Below are positions 16,685-25,196 of a DNA stretch of 64,000 nt, one piece after another. How positions within the stretch are numbered: position 1 is the stretch's first letter; every line of letters starts with the position of its first letter. The DNA comes from Streptomyces tanashiensis (GTDB lineage Bacteria; Actinomycetota; Actinomycetes; Streptomycetales; Streptomycetaceae): the NCBI RefSeq assembly GCF_014648895.1, contig NZ_BMRZ01000010.1, forward strand, positions 186,001 to 250,000. Direction: 5' to 3'. A program made the translations under genes and the position numbers. Below the pieces are notes generated by a model. The model was not told the DNA's origin. It made no database searches and worked only from the letters and a program-made list of their open reading frames with translations.

Positions 16685-16729
16685 ACGGCGGACGGCCGCG
16701 GAGCATCACGCTCCGCGGCCGTCCGCCGT
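16685..16729. terminator. Bidirectional terminator
   Basis: A perfect 20-bp stem (16685-16704 and 16710-16729) with a 5-nt ATCAC loop lies between the convergent antitoxin-like gene and the dioxygenase-like gene. Confidence 0.85.
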
Positions 16730-16747
16730 TCTCGTGCCCGCGGCCCC

Positions 16748-17467
16748 TCAGGACCAGGCGGCGACGAAGTACCCCACGCCGTACGGGGCGTCCTCGAAGA
16801 GCAGCCGGCCGTCGAGCCCGGCGCCCTCGGCGGCGCCGGCGAGGACCTGCCAGGGGGCGCGGCCGGCCACCAGCAGCTCGGACGCCAGCCCGCCGTCCAG
16901 CGCGAGCAGCGCGGGCACGTCCGCCGTGCCGAGCGCCCGGGCGGCCTCCGCGTCGAAGCCGGCGGCCCGCTCGTCCAGGTAGCCGGGGGCCTTCACGGTC
17001 CGGCAGGCGCTGCCGTCGCCCATGACCAGGAGGGCGACCCGGCCGGCCGTGGCGGCGAGCTCACGGCCGGTCGCGGCGCAGTCGTCCGCCGGCGTCGACG
17101 CGTCCACGCCCAGGCCCTCGATGGGCGCGTCGGCCCAGCCGGCGCGGGCCAGGAGCCAGGCGCCGACGGCGAGGGAGGCGGGCAGGGGACGGCGGCCGTC
17201 GCCGGCCGGACCGTCGCCCTCGCCGAGGCGTACGGAGAGGTCGACGCCGAATCCCGCGAAGGAGCCCGTCGCGCCGGCCGGGTACACGCCGTGCGCGCCC
17301 CCGTCGGCGGGCCCGACGACGTACAGCCGGTCCGGGCGGGCGGCGGCGAGCAGCCCGACGGCGTCCGCGCAGGCCGTCCGCGCCCCGTCCAGCTCGGGGG
17401 CGGCGCCGGTCGCGACCTCGGGGACGAGGAGGGGCGGGCAGGGGCAGACGGCTGCGGCGACAAGCAT
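16748..17467 (-). CDS. Class III extradiol dioxygenase-like protein
   Basis: This 239-residue protein has the overall pattern of the LigB-like superfamily as found in an actinobacterial group linked to miaB. Its N-terminus is VAAAVCPCPPLLVPEVATG, with PDRLYVVGPADGG and VALLVMGDGSACRT strands. The usual metal-binding histidine pair (PHHPP or SHGP type) near the N-terminus is replaced by CPCPPLL, so classical ring cleavage is doubtful. The ATG has no ribosome binding site. A TAGGCT -10 (17475-17480) lies 7 nt upstream, so the mRNA is probably leaderless. Confidence 0.75.
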   Translation of the reverse strand: MLVAAAVCPCPPLLVPEVATGAAPELDGARTACADAVGLLAAARPDRLYVVGPADGGAHGVYPAGATGSFAGFGVDLSVRLGEGDGPAGDGRRPLPASLAVGAWLLARAGWADAPIEGLGVDASTPADDCAATGRELAATAGRVALLVMGDGSACRTVKAPGYLDERAAGFDAEAARALGTADVPALLALDGGLASELLVAGRAPWQVLAGAAEGAGLDGRLLFEDAPYGVGYFVAAWS

Positions 17468-17519
17468 GATCCGCAGCCTACGCCGTCCGTTGTGGGCGGG
17501 GGCACCGCCCACGCGCGGG

Positions 17520-19040
17520 TCAGTGGCTGCCGCAGGCCGGGGCGTCCGCCGCCGGGAGGGGGGCCGGGACGCCGATCTTCGGGAGGCCCAGGAGGACGCC
17601 CTGGGGCTTGGTCGCCGTGCGCTTCTCCCAGGCGTCACCGGCGCGCGTCCGGCGTACCGCCGCGACGGGGCCCTCCGCGAGCAGGTGGTGGGGTGCGGCG
17701 TAGGTGATCTCGACGGTCACCACGTCGCCGGGGCGGACGTCCTCGTCCGGCTTGGTGAAGTGGACGAGCCGGTTGTCGGGGGCGCGGCCCGAGAGGCGGT
17801 CGGTGGCGCCGTCCTTGCGGCCCTCGCCCTCGGCGACCATGACCTCCAGGGTGCGGCCGACCTGCTTCTTGTTCTCCTCCCAGGAGATCTCCTCCTGGAG
17901 GGCGACGAGGCGCATGTAGCGCTCCTGCACGACCTCCTTGGGGATCTGCCCCTCCATGTCGGCGGCCGGGGTCCCGGGGCGCTTGGAGTACTGGAAGGTG
18001 AAGGCGTTCGCGAAGCGGGCCTCGCGGACGGCGTGCATGGTCTGCTCGAAGTCCTCCTCGGTCTCGCCGGGGAAGCCCACGATGATGTCGGTGGAGATGG
18101 CCGCGTGCGGGATGGCGGCGCGGACCTTCTCGATGATTCCGAGGAAACGCTCCTGCCGGTAGGAGCGGCGCATCGCGCGGAGGATCGAGTCCGAGCCGGA
18201 CTGCATCGGCATGTGCAGCTGCGGCATGACGTTCGGCGTCTCGGCCATGGCCGCGATGACGTCGTCGGTGAAGTCGCGGGGGTGCGGCGAGGTGAAGCGG
18301 ACGCGCTCCAGGCCCTCGATCTGCCCGCAGGCGCGCAGCAGCTTGGAGAAGGCCTCGCGGTCGCCCAGGTCGGAGCCGTACGCGTTGACGTTCTGGCCGA
18401 GGAGGGTGATCTCGGAGACGCCCTCGGCGACCAGCGCCTCGATCTCGGCGAGGATGTCGCCGGGCCGGCGGTCCTCCTCCTTGCCGCGCAGGGCGGGGAC
18501 GATGCAGAAGGTGCAGGTGTTGTTGCAGCCGACGGAGATCGAGACCCAGGCGGCGTACGCGGACTCGCGGCGGGTCGGCAGCGTGGAGGGGAAGGCCTCC
18601 AGGGACTCGGCGATCTCGATCTGCGCCTCCTCCTGCACGCGGGCGCGCTCCAGGAGGACCGGCAGCTTGCCGATGTTGTGCGTGCCGAAGACCACGTCGA
18701 CCCAGGGGGCCTTCTTGACGATGGTGTCGCGGTCCTTCTGGGCGAGACAGCCGCCGACGGCGATCTGCATGCCGGGGCGGGTGGTCTTCATGGGGGCGAG
18801 CCGGCCGAGGTTGCCGTACAGCTTGTTGTCGGCGTTCTCGCGGACCGCGCAGGTGTTGAAGACGACGACGTCGGCGTCGCCGTCCGCGCCCTTGGGGGCC
18901 CGGACGTAACCCGCCTCTTCCAGCAGACCGGAGAGCCGCTCGGAGTCGTGGACGTTCATCTGGCACCCGTAGGTGCGGATCTCGTAGGTCTTGGTGCCGT
19001 CAACGCTCACTGCGGTGCTCCGGTCGCTGCTGCTCGTCAT
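17520..19040 (-). CDS. miaB: tRNA-2-methylthio-N6-dimethylallyladenosine synthase MiaB
   Basis: MiaB (506 residues) is a radical-SAM methylthiotransferase acting on i6A37 tRNA after MiaA. The N-terminal MTTase domain has its three cluster cysteines in TYGCQMNVHD, VFNTCAVRENA and VGGCLAQ. The radical-SAM motif is CNNTCTFC in SVGCNNTCTFCIVP. A TRAM domain with VEGPS-like elements ends the enzyme. A TACCCT -10-like element lies 7 nt before the ATG and no Shine-Dalgarno is visible. It is divergent from the DeoR regulator. Confidence 0.96.
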   Translation of the reverse strand: MTSSSDRSTAVSVDGTKTYEIRTYGCQMNVHDSERLSGLLEEAGYVRAPKGADGDADVVVFNTCAVRENADNKLYGNLGRLAPMKTTRPGMQIAVGGCLAQKDRDTIVKKAPWVDVVFGTHNIGKLPVLLERARVQEEAQIEIAESLEAFPSTLPTRRESAYAAWVSISVGCNNTCTFCIVPALRGKEEDRRPGDILAEIEALVAEGVSEITLLGQNVNAYGSDLGDREAFSKLLRACGQIEGLERVRFTSPHPRDFTDDVIAAMAETPNVMPQLHMPMQSGSDSILRAMRRSYRQERFLGIIEKVRAAIPHAAISTDIIVGFPGETEEDFEQTMHAVREARFANAFTFQYSKRPGTPAADMEGQIPKEVVQERYMRLVALQEEISWEENKKQVGRTLEVMVAEGEGRKDGATDRLSGRAPDNRLVHFTKPDEDVRPGDVVTVEITYAAPHHLLAEGPVAAVRRTRAGDAWEKRTATKPQGVLLGLPKIGVPAPLPAADAPACGSH

Positions 19041-19130
19041 GCGTCCAAGGGTAGGCGGTCCGGGGACGGCCCCCGTCCCTCCGCCCGCCGGACGGCGAAC
19101 CCTCCCCCACCCTCGTTTCGCACAAGATGA

Positions 19131-19144
19131 TGTTCACTCGAACA
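19131..19144. promoter_or_regulatory. Inverted repeat before the DeoR gene
   Basis: TGTTC-ACTC-GAACA is a perfect 5-bp inverted repeat with a 4-nt centre, 22 bp upstream of the DeoR-family start. DeoR/GlpR-type regulators bind TTCG/CGAA-rich half sites, so this is a reasonable autoregulatory operator. Confidence 0.4.
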
Positions 19145-19165
19145 ATCAGGTGATAGAAAGTGGCC

Positions 19166-19951
19166 ATGGGAGTCGCCGATCGTCTGGACCTGACCCTGCG
19201 ATCGGTGCAGGGCTCCGACCGGGTTTCCGTGTCGGAGCTCTCCCTCCGCCTGGGCGTCTCGGAGATGACCGTCCGCAGGGACCTCGACGCGCTGGAGCGC
19301 CAGGGACTGGTGCGCCGGGTGCACGGCGGCGCCGTCGCCACGCGCACGCGTGAGGAACAGGCGGGGTTCGCCGCACGGGAGCCCTGGCAGACCGCGACCA
19401 AGGACCGGATCGGCGCGGCCGTGGCCGCGCTCGTGGAGCCCGGTTCGCGGGTCCTCCTCGACGCCGGGACGACCACCGTGCACGTCGCCGAGCACCTGGC
19501 CGCCCGTGGCCCGCTGACGGTCGCCGTGCTCAGCATCCAGGCCGCCGTGGTCCTGGCCGACCGGCCCGGGATCGAACTCCTGGTCGTGGGCGGCCGCTCC
19601 CGGCCGGGCGAGCGCTCCCTCGTCGGTCCGCTCGCGCAGCGCACGATCGAGGCGCTGGCCTTCGACTGCTTCGTCATGTCCATCGGCGGCGTGCACGCCG
19701 AGCACGGCTGGTCGGAGTTCTCCCTCGACGACGCGGCCGTCAAGCAGGCCGGGCTCGCCCGGGCCGCCCGTACGGTCGCGGTCGCGGACGCGACCAAGCT
19801 GGGCGTGCGCGCGTTCAGCCGGGTCGCCCCCCTCGACGCGGTGGACCGTTTCGTGACCGACCGGGCCGCCGAGGACTCCGCCACGCATCCCGGCGGTCCC
19901 CGGACCCTCGACGCCCTGCGGGAGGCGGGTGTCGAGACGGTGCTCGCCTGA
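19166..19951 (+). CDS. DeoR-family transcriptional regulator
   Basis: This 261-residue protein has an N-terminal winged helix (VSVSELSLRLGVSEMTVRRDLDAL, about residues 18-41) followed by LVRRVHGGAV. The DeoR sugar-phosphate sensor domain follows, with VLLDAGTTTVHVAEHL and FVMSIGGVHAEHGWSEFS. The family represses sugar or nucleoside catabolism and binds a phosphorylated effector. The start is set at the ATG at 19166; a GTG six bases upstream is nearly as likely. No sugar-catabolic gene adjoins, so the regulon is unknown. Confidence 0.9.
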   Translation: MGVADRLDLTLRSVQGSDRVSVSELSLRLGVSEMTVRRDLDALERQGLVRRVHGGAVATRTREEQAGFAAREPWQTATKDRIGAAVAALVEPGSRVLLDAGTTTVHVAEHLAARGPLTVAVLSIQAAVVLADRPGIELLVVGGRSRPGERSLVGPLAQRTIEALAFDCFVMSIGGVHAEHGWSEFSLDDAAVKQAGLARAARTVAVADATKLGVRAFSRVAPLDAVDRFVTDRAAEDSATHPGGPRTLDALREAGVETVLA

Positions 19952-20007
19952 GTCCCCATCCGTACCCGTGCCCGTACCCGTACCCCTGAGCAAGGAGTGA
20001 TGCGGCC

Positions 20008-20073
20008 GTGATCCCCGCACCCCGCCCCCTGACGATCCTCGTCTCCGGCCCTTCCCGGACGGCCGCCCGATGA
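20008..20073 (+). CDS. 21-residue ORF coupled to the Nudix gene
   Basis: A GTG at 20008, preceded by AAGGAG at a 10-nt distance, opens a 21-codon frame (VIPAPRPLTILVSGPSRTAA and a final Arg). It ends in TGA overlapping the Nudix ATG as ATGA. It may deliver ribosomes to the Nudix gene by translational coupling. It could also be the 5' remnant of a deleted larger gene, since LTILVSGPS looks like a protein N-terminus. Confidence 0.4.
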   Translation: MIPAPRPLTILVSGPSRTAAR

Positions 20074-20732
20074 CCGCCGGCATCGACACCCCCGACCGCC
20101 GCGGCCGGACCGGTCTCGACCGGCAGGGCCGCGATCTGGCCGGCAACCCGGACGTGCGGATCCACGACGTGGAGGTGCTGTCCTGCGACTGGTACGTCCT
20201 GCGGAAGACCACCTTCGACCAGCGGCACCGCGACGGGCACTGGAGCCGCGAACAGCGCGAGACCTACGACCGCGGTGACGGGGCGACCGTCCTGCTCCAC
20301 AACACCGACCGCCGCACCGTGCTGCTGGTCCGCCAGTTCCGCCTCCCCGCCTACGTCAACGGGCACCCCGACGGCATGCTGCTCGAAACCGCGGCCGGAC
20401 TCCTCGACGGCGAGAGCCCCGAGGAGGCGATCCGCCGCGAGGCCGAGGAGGAGACCGGGCACGTCATCGGCGTCCCCGAGCGGGTCTTCGAGGTCTACAT
20501 GAGTCCCGGCTCGGTCACCGAGCGCCTGCACTTCTTCGCCGCTCCGTACGACACGGCGCACTCCCCCGGCGAGACCCACGGGGTCGCCGCCGAGGGCGAG
20601 GACATCACCACCGTGGAGCTCCCCTTCACGGAGGCGCTCGCGATGATCCGCGACGGCCGGATCGCCGACGCGAAGACCGTCATGCTGCTCCAGTGGGCCG
20701 CCCTCGACGGCCCGTTCCGGGCGGATGCCTGA
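20070..20732 (+). CDS. Nudix hydrolase, NudK/GDP-mannose pyrophosphatase-like
   Basis: This 220-residue protein fits the ADP-ribose/GDP-mannose pyrophosphatase branch, with LVRQFRLPAYVNGHPDGMLLE before the box and an EVYMSPGSVTERLHFFAA stretch after it. The Nudix box reads GLLDGESPEEAIRREAEEET. The REAEEE metal-binding core is intact, but the first conserved Glu of GX5E aligns with Ser (Glu is one residue earlier). Substrate is therefore uncertain. The ATG overlaps the stop of a 21-codon ORF that has the better ribosome binding site. Confidence 0.85.
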   Translation: MTAGIDTPDRRGRTGLDRQGRDLAGNPDVRIHDVEVLSCDWYVLRKTTFDQRHRDGHWSREQRETYDRGDGATVLLHNTDRRTVLLVRQFRLPAYVNGHPDGMLLETAAGLLDGESPEEAIRREAEEETGHVIGVPERVFEVYMSPGSVTERLHFFAAPYDTAHSPGETHGVAAEGEDITTVELPFTEALAMIRDGRIADAKTVMLLQWAALDGPFRADA

Positions 20733-20746
20733 TCCTCGACCGCACG

Positions 20747-20778
20747 CGCCTCCCCTGCGGTTTTCCGCAGGGGAGGCG
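20747..20778 (+). terminator. Terminator after the Nudix gene
   Basis: A perfect 14-bp stem with a TTTT loop begins 15 nt after the stop codon. Confidence 0.8.
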
Positions 20779-20877
20779 GGCGGGAAGCCGCGTACCGGGC
20801 GCGCGCCGGGATTTCTAGCGTGAAGGGGTGCCGGGGCGAGCGCCCCGGGAAGCCGTTCGCCCATTTGGAGACCCACC

Positions 20878-21618
20878 GTGCCGATCGCCGCGCTCGTCTC
20901 TCGTCCGCCCCTGCCCCTGGCCCTGGCCGGGGAGCCCGCCGACGGATTCGCCGGGTGGGCGGCCGGGCTCGTCGACACGATGGGCGGACCCGGCGCGGGG
21001 CTCGCCATCGCGCTGGAGAACCTCTTCCCGCCGCTGCCCAGCGAGGTGATCCTGCCCCTGACCGGCTTCGCCGCCGGGCAGGGCGTCCTCAGCCTCGCCT
21101 CGGCGCTGTTCTGGACGACGCTGGGTTCGGTGGTCGGGGCGGTGGCCCTTTACTGGATCGGCGCCCTGTTCGGCCGGGAGCGGATGCACGCGCTCTGGGC
21201 CCGGCTGCCGCTGGTGAAGGTCTCCGATCTGGAGCGCACCGAGCGGTGGTTCGCCCGGCACGGCACCAAGGCGGTGTTCCTGGGCCGCATGGTGCCGATC
21301 TTCCGCAGCCTCATCTCCGTCCCCGCGGGCGTCGAGCGGATGCCGCTGCACGTCTTCGTCACGCTCACGACGCTCGGCAGCCTCATCTGGAACAGCGTCC
21401 TCGTCATGGCCGGTTACTGGCTCGGGGACCGCTGGGACCTGGTCGAGGGGTACGTGGGCGTGCTGTCCAAGGCCGTCCTGGTGCTCGTCCTCGTGGCCCT
21501 GGCCGCGTTCCTCGCCGTACGGCTCCGGGGGCGCGGGCGGGGCGCCGGGCAGGGCCGGGGACGCGGGCGGGCCGTTGAGCACTCCAGGGGCCGCGCCCAG
21601 CACCGCCGTACCCCGTGA
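20878..21618 (+). CDS. DedA-family membrane protein
   Basis: This 246-residue polytopic protein of the DedA/SNARE-associated family is linked to lipid flipping and membrane homeostasis. Family segments are ENLFPPLPSEVILPLTGF, the GRERM region, FARHGTKAVFLGRMVPIFRSLISVPAG and SLIWNSVLVMAGYWLG. The C-terminal 30 residues are a Gly/Arg-rich cytoplasmic tail. The GTG start has GGAG 8 nt upstream. A TAGCGT -10-like hexamer lies at 20816-20821. Confidence 0.9.
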   Translation: MPIAALVSRPPLPLALAGEPADGFAGWAAGLVDTMGGPGAGLAIALENLFPPLPSEVILPLTGFAAGQGVLSLASALFWTTLGSVVGAVALYWIGALFGRERMHALWARLPLVKVSDLERTERWFARHGTKAVFLGRMVPIFRSLISVPAGVERMPLHVFVTLTTLGSLIWNSVLVMAGYWLGDRWDLVEGYVGVLSKAVLVLVLVALAAFLAVRLRGRGRGAGQGRGRGRAVEHSRGRAQHRRTP

Positions 21619-21652
21619 GCGGGGAGCGGGCGCCCGTGCCGTACGGACGATC

Positions 21653-21681
21653 TTGTCCGGGACCGGGGCCCGAACTAGGCT
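21653..21681 (+). promoter_or_regulatory. Promoter of the two-component operon (leaderless)
   Basis: TTGTCC (21653-21658) and TAGGCT (21676-21681) are separated by exactly 17 nt. The GTG start lies 8 nt downstream, so transcription probably begins at or next to the start codon. Confidence 0.7.
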
Positions 21682-21689
21682 CCGGGACC

Positions 21690-22847
21690 GTGCGAGGGGA
21701 CGAGGAGGAGACCGGGGCCGGGCGGCGGCTCGCCGGTGTGCTGCTCGGCTGCCTGAGCGCCCTCCTCGGCGCCCTCTTCTTCCTGGTCGCCGGAGCCCTG
21801 CTCGGACCCTTCCTGCTGTGGCCCCGCACCCGGGCCCGCGCGCGGCGGAAGCTGATGGCCGGGGCCCGGCGGCTCGTGGCCCTGGAGCGGAGCCGCCGCT
21901 CGGTCTTCTTCGGCGACCGCTTCCCCGGCCCGTACGAGATTCCCGACCGGCGGGTCCTGCGGTACCTCGCGGCCCGCGTCGGGACGGGCCTGGTGTCCGG
22001 GATCGTCCTCGGGCTCCTCGTCTTCGGCGAGGTCCTGGCGGTGCTGCTCGTCCGTGGTGTCCTGCGGGGCTCGCTCGGCTGGACGGAACTCCTCACCCAA
22101 CTCCTGCTCGGCGGCGTCCTGCTCTTCCTCGACGTCCAGGGCCTGTACGCGCTGAGCGCGCTCGACGCCCGCCTCGCGCGCGCGTGCTTCGGCCCCTCCG
22201 AGCAGGAGCTGCTGCGGCGGCGCATCGACGAACTCGCCCTCAGCCGGGCCGCCGTGGTCCAGGCCGTGGACACCGAGCGCCGGCGCATCGAGCGCGACCT
22301 CCACGACGGCGTCCAGCAGCGGCTCGTGGCCCTGGCCATGCTGCTCGGCCGGGCTCGCCGGGGCCGCGAGCGCGACCCGGAGCAGGCCGACGCCCTGCTG
22401 CGGCAGGCGCACGGCGAGGCCCAGGACGTGCTGTCCGAGCTGCGGGACGTGGCCTGGCGGGTGTACCCCGCCGCCCTCGACAGCCTCGGGCTGGAGGAGG
22501 CGCTCGGCGGGGTGGCGCAGCGGTGCGGGATCCCGCTGCGCGTCCGCTTCGAGGCGGGGGACGCGCCGCTCCCCCCGGCGGTGGAGACCGCCGCGTACTT
22601 CGTGGTCTCGGAGGCGGTCACGAACGCCGCCAAGCATTCCTCCGCCTCCGCCGTCTCCGTGCGCGTGACGCGCGTCGGCCCGCTGCTCACCGTGCGGGTC
22701 GAGGACGACGGCCGGGGCGGCGCGGACCCGGCCGGCAGCGGGCTCACCGGGCTGCGCAGCCGGGTCTCCGCGCTCGACGGGACCCTGCACGTCGACAGCC
22801 CCCTCGGGGGACCCACCACTCTTGTCGCGGAGCTGCCGTGCGCGTGA
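21690..22847 (+). CDS. NarL-type sensor histidine kinase
   Basis: This 385-residue HisKA_3 kinase has four hydrophobic segments in two hairpins (LAGVLLGCLSALLGALFFLV and following; VGTGLVSGIVLGLLVFGEVL and following). The phospho-acceptor His is in ERRRIERDLHDGVQQRL. The ATPase part has N-box SEAVTNAAKHS and G-box DDGRGGADPAGSGLTGL. The GTG at 21690 follows a good promoter and no ribosome binding site. The end overlaps the response regulator by 10 nt. The signal is unknown; no target operon is adjacent downstream on the same strand. Confidence 0.92.
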   Translation: MRGDEEETGAGRRLAGVLLGCLSALLGALFFLVAGALLGPFLLWPRTRARARRKLMAGARRLVALERSRRSVFFGDRFPGPYEIPDRRVLRYLAARVGTGLVSGIVLGLLVFGEVLAVLLVRGVLRGSLGWTELLTQLLLGGVLLFLDVQGLYALSALDARLARACFGPSEQELLRRRIDELALSRAAVVQAVDTERRRIERDLHDGVQQRLVALAMLLGRARRGRERDPEQADALLRQAHGEAQDVLSELRDVAWRVYPAALDSLGLEEALGGVAQRCGIPLRVRFEAGDAPLPPAVETAAYFVVSEAVTNAAKHSSASAVSVRVTRVGPLLTVRVEDDGRGGADPAGSGLTGLRSRVSALDGTLHVDSPLGGPTTLVAELPCA

Positions 22848-23482
22848 TCCTGGCCGAGGACTCGACCCTGCTGCGGGAGGGCCTGGTGCGGCTGCTCGTC
22901 GAGGAGGGCCACGAGGTGCTCGCCGCGTTCGGCGACGCGCAGACCCTCGTCGCCGAGGTGGAGGCGCGGCGCCCGGACGTCGTGGTCGCGGACATCCGGA
23001 TGCCGCCGACCCACACCGACGAGGGGCTGCGGGCCGCCGTGGAGATCCGCGAGCGGCTGCCGGAGACGGGGGTGCTGGTGCTCTCCCAGTACGTCGAGCG
23101 CAGCTACGCGGCCCGGCTGCTCGCCGGCGGCGCGGAACGGGTCGGCTACCTCCTCAAGGACCGGGTGGCCCAGGTCGAGGAGTTCCTCGACGCGCTGGAC
23201 CGGATCCACGCGGGCGGGGCGGCGATCGACCCGGAGGTCGTGCACCAGCTCGTCGTGCGCAGCACCCACGCCGATCCCCTGGCCCGGCTCACCCCGCGCG
23301 AGCGGGAGGTCCTGGAGGTGCTGGCCCAGGGGTACACGAACGCGGCCATCGCGCGGCAGCTGCACCTGTCGCTGAGCGCGGTGGAGAAGTACCTCAACGC
23401 CGTCTTCGACAAGCTGGAGCTCCACCGGACCGACGGCTACAGCCGCCGGATCCTGGCGGTGCTGCGCTACCTGGAGGCCTGA
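22838..23482 (+). CDS. NarL/FixJ-type response regulator
   Basis: This 214-residue regulator has a receiver domain (VRVILAEDSTLLREGL, phospho-Asp in VVVADIRMPP, Lys in YLLKDR) and a LuxR-type HTH (LTPREREVLEVLAQGYTNAAIA). The GTG start overlaps the kinase gene, so the pair is translationally coupled. Its 3' end overlaps the convergent CoA-transferase gene by 16 nt. Confidence 0.94.
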   Translation: MRVILAEDSTLLREGLVRLLVEEGHEVLAAFGDAQTLVAEVEARRPDVVVADIRMPPTHTDEGLRAAVEIRERLPETGVLVLSQYVERSYAARLLAGGAERVGYLLKDRVAQVEEFLDALDRIHAGGAAIDPEVVHQLVVRSTHADPLARLTPREREVLEVLAQGYTNAAIARQLHLSLSAVEKYLNAVFDKLELHRTDGYSRRILAVLRYLEA

Positions 23483-24567
23483 GCCCATTCGGTCAGCACC
23501 TCGTCGGTGTGCTCGCCGGGCAGCGGGGCACGGCCCGGGGCCCCGGCCGGGGTGCGGCCGAAGCGGGAGGCGGGGGCCGGCTGGAGGCTGTCGCCCACCG
23601 CCGTGAAGGCTCCGCGCGCGGCCAGCTGGTGGTGCTCGGCCGCCTCGGCGGCGGTCAGGACCGGGGCCACTCCGGCGTCCACGGCGTCGAAGGCCTTGAC
23701 CCAGTGCGCGCGGTCCCGGGTAGCGAAGCGGGCGGCGATCAGGGCGCGCAGCTCGGGCCACGCGGCCGGGTCGGCGCGGTCGGGGAGGGCCGCGGTGGCG
23801 TCCTCGGCGAGGCCCAGCTGGTCCAGGAGGTTCTGGTAGAGCCGGGGTTCGATGGCGGCGACGGCGAGGTGGAGGCCGTCGGCGGCCGCGTAGAAGGTGT
23901 AGTGCGGGGCGTCGGTGACGGTGTGGTTGCCGGGGACCGCGCGCCACTGGTGGATCAGGGTCGCGATCAGGGCGGCGCCGTCCGCGAGGGCGGTGTCGAC
24001 GACCTGGCCCCTGCCGGAGCGCTCCCGCTCGTGGAGCGCGGCGAGCAGCCCGTGCACATGGGCGTTGGCGCCGCCGGCGAAGCTGGAGAGGTACGCGGTC
24101 GGGGGCGGCACCGGCGCCCCGGTCTCCGGGTCGGTGTCCAGGGCGCCGGTCAGGGCGAGGACCGCGAGGTCGTGGGCGGCGCGCCCGGCCCATTCGCCCT
24201 GGGCGCCCCAGCCGCTGAGGCGCCCGTAGACCAGGCGCGGGTTGCGGGCGAGGGCCGTCTCGGGGCCGATGCCCAGGCGGTCGGCGACGCCGGGGCGGAA
24301 GCCCTCGACGAGGATGTCGGCGTGCTCGGCGAGCCGGAGCGCCCGCTCGATCCCCTCGGGGCTCTTGAGGTCCAGGGCGACCGAACGGCGGCCGCGGGAC
24401 AGCGGGTTCTCCGCGGGGCGCCCGGCGTCGTGGGCGGGCGCGGCGGCGGGCGCCCTGTCGACGCGTACGACATCGGCGCCGAGACCGGACAGGACGGTGC
24501 CGACGAACGCGGTGGGCGCCGAGCCCGCGAATTCCAGTACGCGTACTCCGGTCAGCGGTCCGGCCAT
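23467..24567 (-). CDS. Family III CoA-transferase (CaiB/BaiF)
   Basis: This 366-residue protein moves CoA between carboxylic acids through an aspartyl-CoA mixed anhydride. The N-terminus GVRVLEFAGSAPTAFVGTVL, the LKSPEGIERAL element and the GRGQVVDTALADGA region with the catalytic aspartate are typical. Alpha-methylacyl-CoA racemases share this fold and are an alternative. The start has AAGGGAG 6 nt upstream. The 3' end overlaps the convergent response regulator by 16 nt. Confidence 0.85.
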   Translation of the reverse strand: MAGPLTGVRVLEFAGSAPTAFVGTVLSGLGADVVRVDRAPAAAPAHDAGRPAENPLSRGRRSVALDLKSPEGIERALRLAEHADILVEGFRPGVADRLGIGPETALARNPRLVYGRLSGWGAQGEWAGRAAHDLAVLALTGALDTDPETGAPVPPPTAYLSSFAGGANAHVHGLLAALHERERSGRGQVVDTALADGAALIATLIHQWRAVPGNHTVTDAPHYTFYAAADGLHLAVAAIEPRLYQNLLDQLGLAEDATAALPDRADPAAWPELRALIAARFATRDRAHWVKAFDAVDAGVAPVLTAAEAAEHHQLAARGAFTAVGDSLQPAPASRFGRTPAGAPGRAPLPGEHTDEVLTEWAQASR

Positions 24568-24715
24568 GGCCAACTCCCTTGAATTCATGGATCGGTGGTG
24601 CTTCCCACGCTATTCGGCGACCTCCCGGAAAGGACTGCGGAGATCCGTAGCGCCGGGAATTCGGCGGCGCCGGAGACTGGGGGAATTCCCCTTCTCCCCT
24701 TTCGAGAGGCATGAA

Positions 24716-25132
24716 ATGGCCGTCGTCTACACCGCTGAGGTCGCTTCCACCGGAGACGGGCGCAACGGCGCCGTGCTCTCCTCCGACGGGCTCCTCGACC
24801 TGCCGCTGTCGAGCCCCAAGGCCGTCGGCGGCTCCGGCACCGCGACCAACCCCGAGCAGCTCTTCGCCGCCGGCTACGCCGCGTGCTTCCACAGCGCGCT
24901 CCGGGTGTCGGCGCGCGAGTCCAGGACCGTGCTCACGGACGACACCGTGACCGCCGAGGTGGCCCTGCACAAGGAGGACGGCGGCTTCCACCTGTCGGTG
25001 GTGCTCACCGTCGAACTGCCCGGCCTCGACGCCGCGGAGGCGCGGCGGCTCGCCGACGCCGCCCACGGGCGCTGCCCGTACTCGAAGGCGGTCCGGGGGA
25101 ACGTCGAGGTGCGGATCGATCTCGCCGCCTGA
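24716..25132 (+). CDS. ohr: Organic hydroperoxide reductase (Ohr/OsmC family)
   Basis: Ohr (138 residues) reduces organic and lipid hydroperoxides with a reactive cysteine pair. The cysteines are in GYAACFHSAL and HGRCPYSKAV, at family positions. The N-terminus VYTAEVASTGDGRNG is standard. No OhrR (MarR-type) regulator is adjacent. A perfect hairpin terminator follows. Confidence 0.93.
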   Translation: MAVVYTAEVASTGDGRNGAVLSSDGLLDLPLSSPKAVGGSGTATNPEQLFAAGYAACFHSALRVSARESRTVLTDDTVTAEVALHKEDGGFHLSVVLTVELPGLDAAEARRLADAAHGRCPYSKAVRGNVEVRIDLAA

Positions 25133-25143
25133 CGCGCGGAACC

Positions 25144-25188
25144 GGAAAGGGAAGAGCCCCCGTGGTCCACGGGGGCTCTTCCCTTTCC
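25144..25188. terminator. Bidirectional terminator between ohr and hemL
   Basis: A perfect 21-bp stem (25144-25164 and 25168-25188) with a 3-nt loop closes both ohr and the convergent hem-type operon, whose last gene ends 9 bp away. Confidence 0.9.
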
Positions 25189-25196
25189 GTCCGCCG

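Noticed and set aside
21404..25066. Open frame of over 1200 codons on the minus strand
   Set aside because: It runs antisense to DedA, a two-component system and, out of frame, the CoA-transferase. Its composition is low-complexity Arg/Pro/Gly, so it is a coding shadow.
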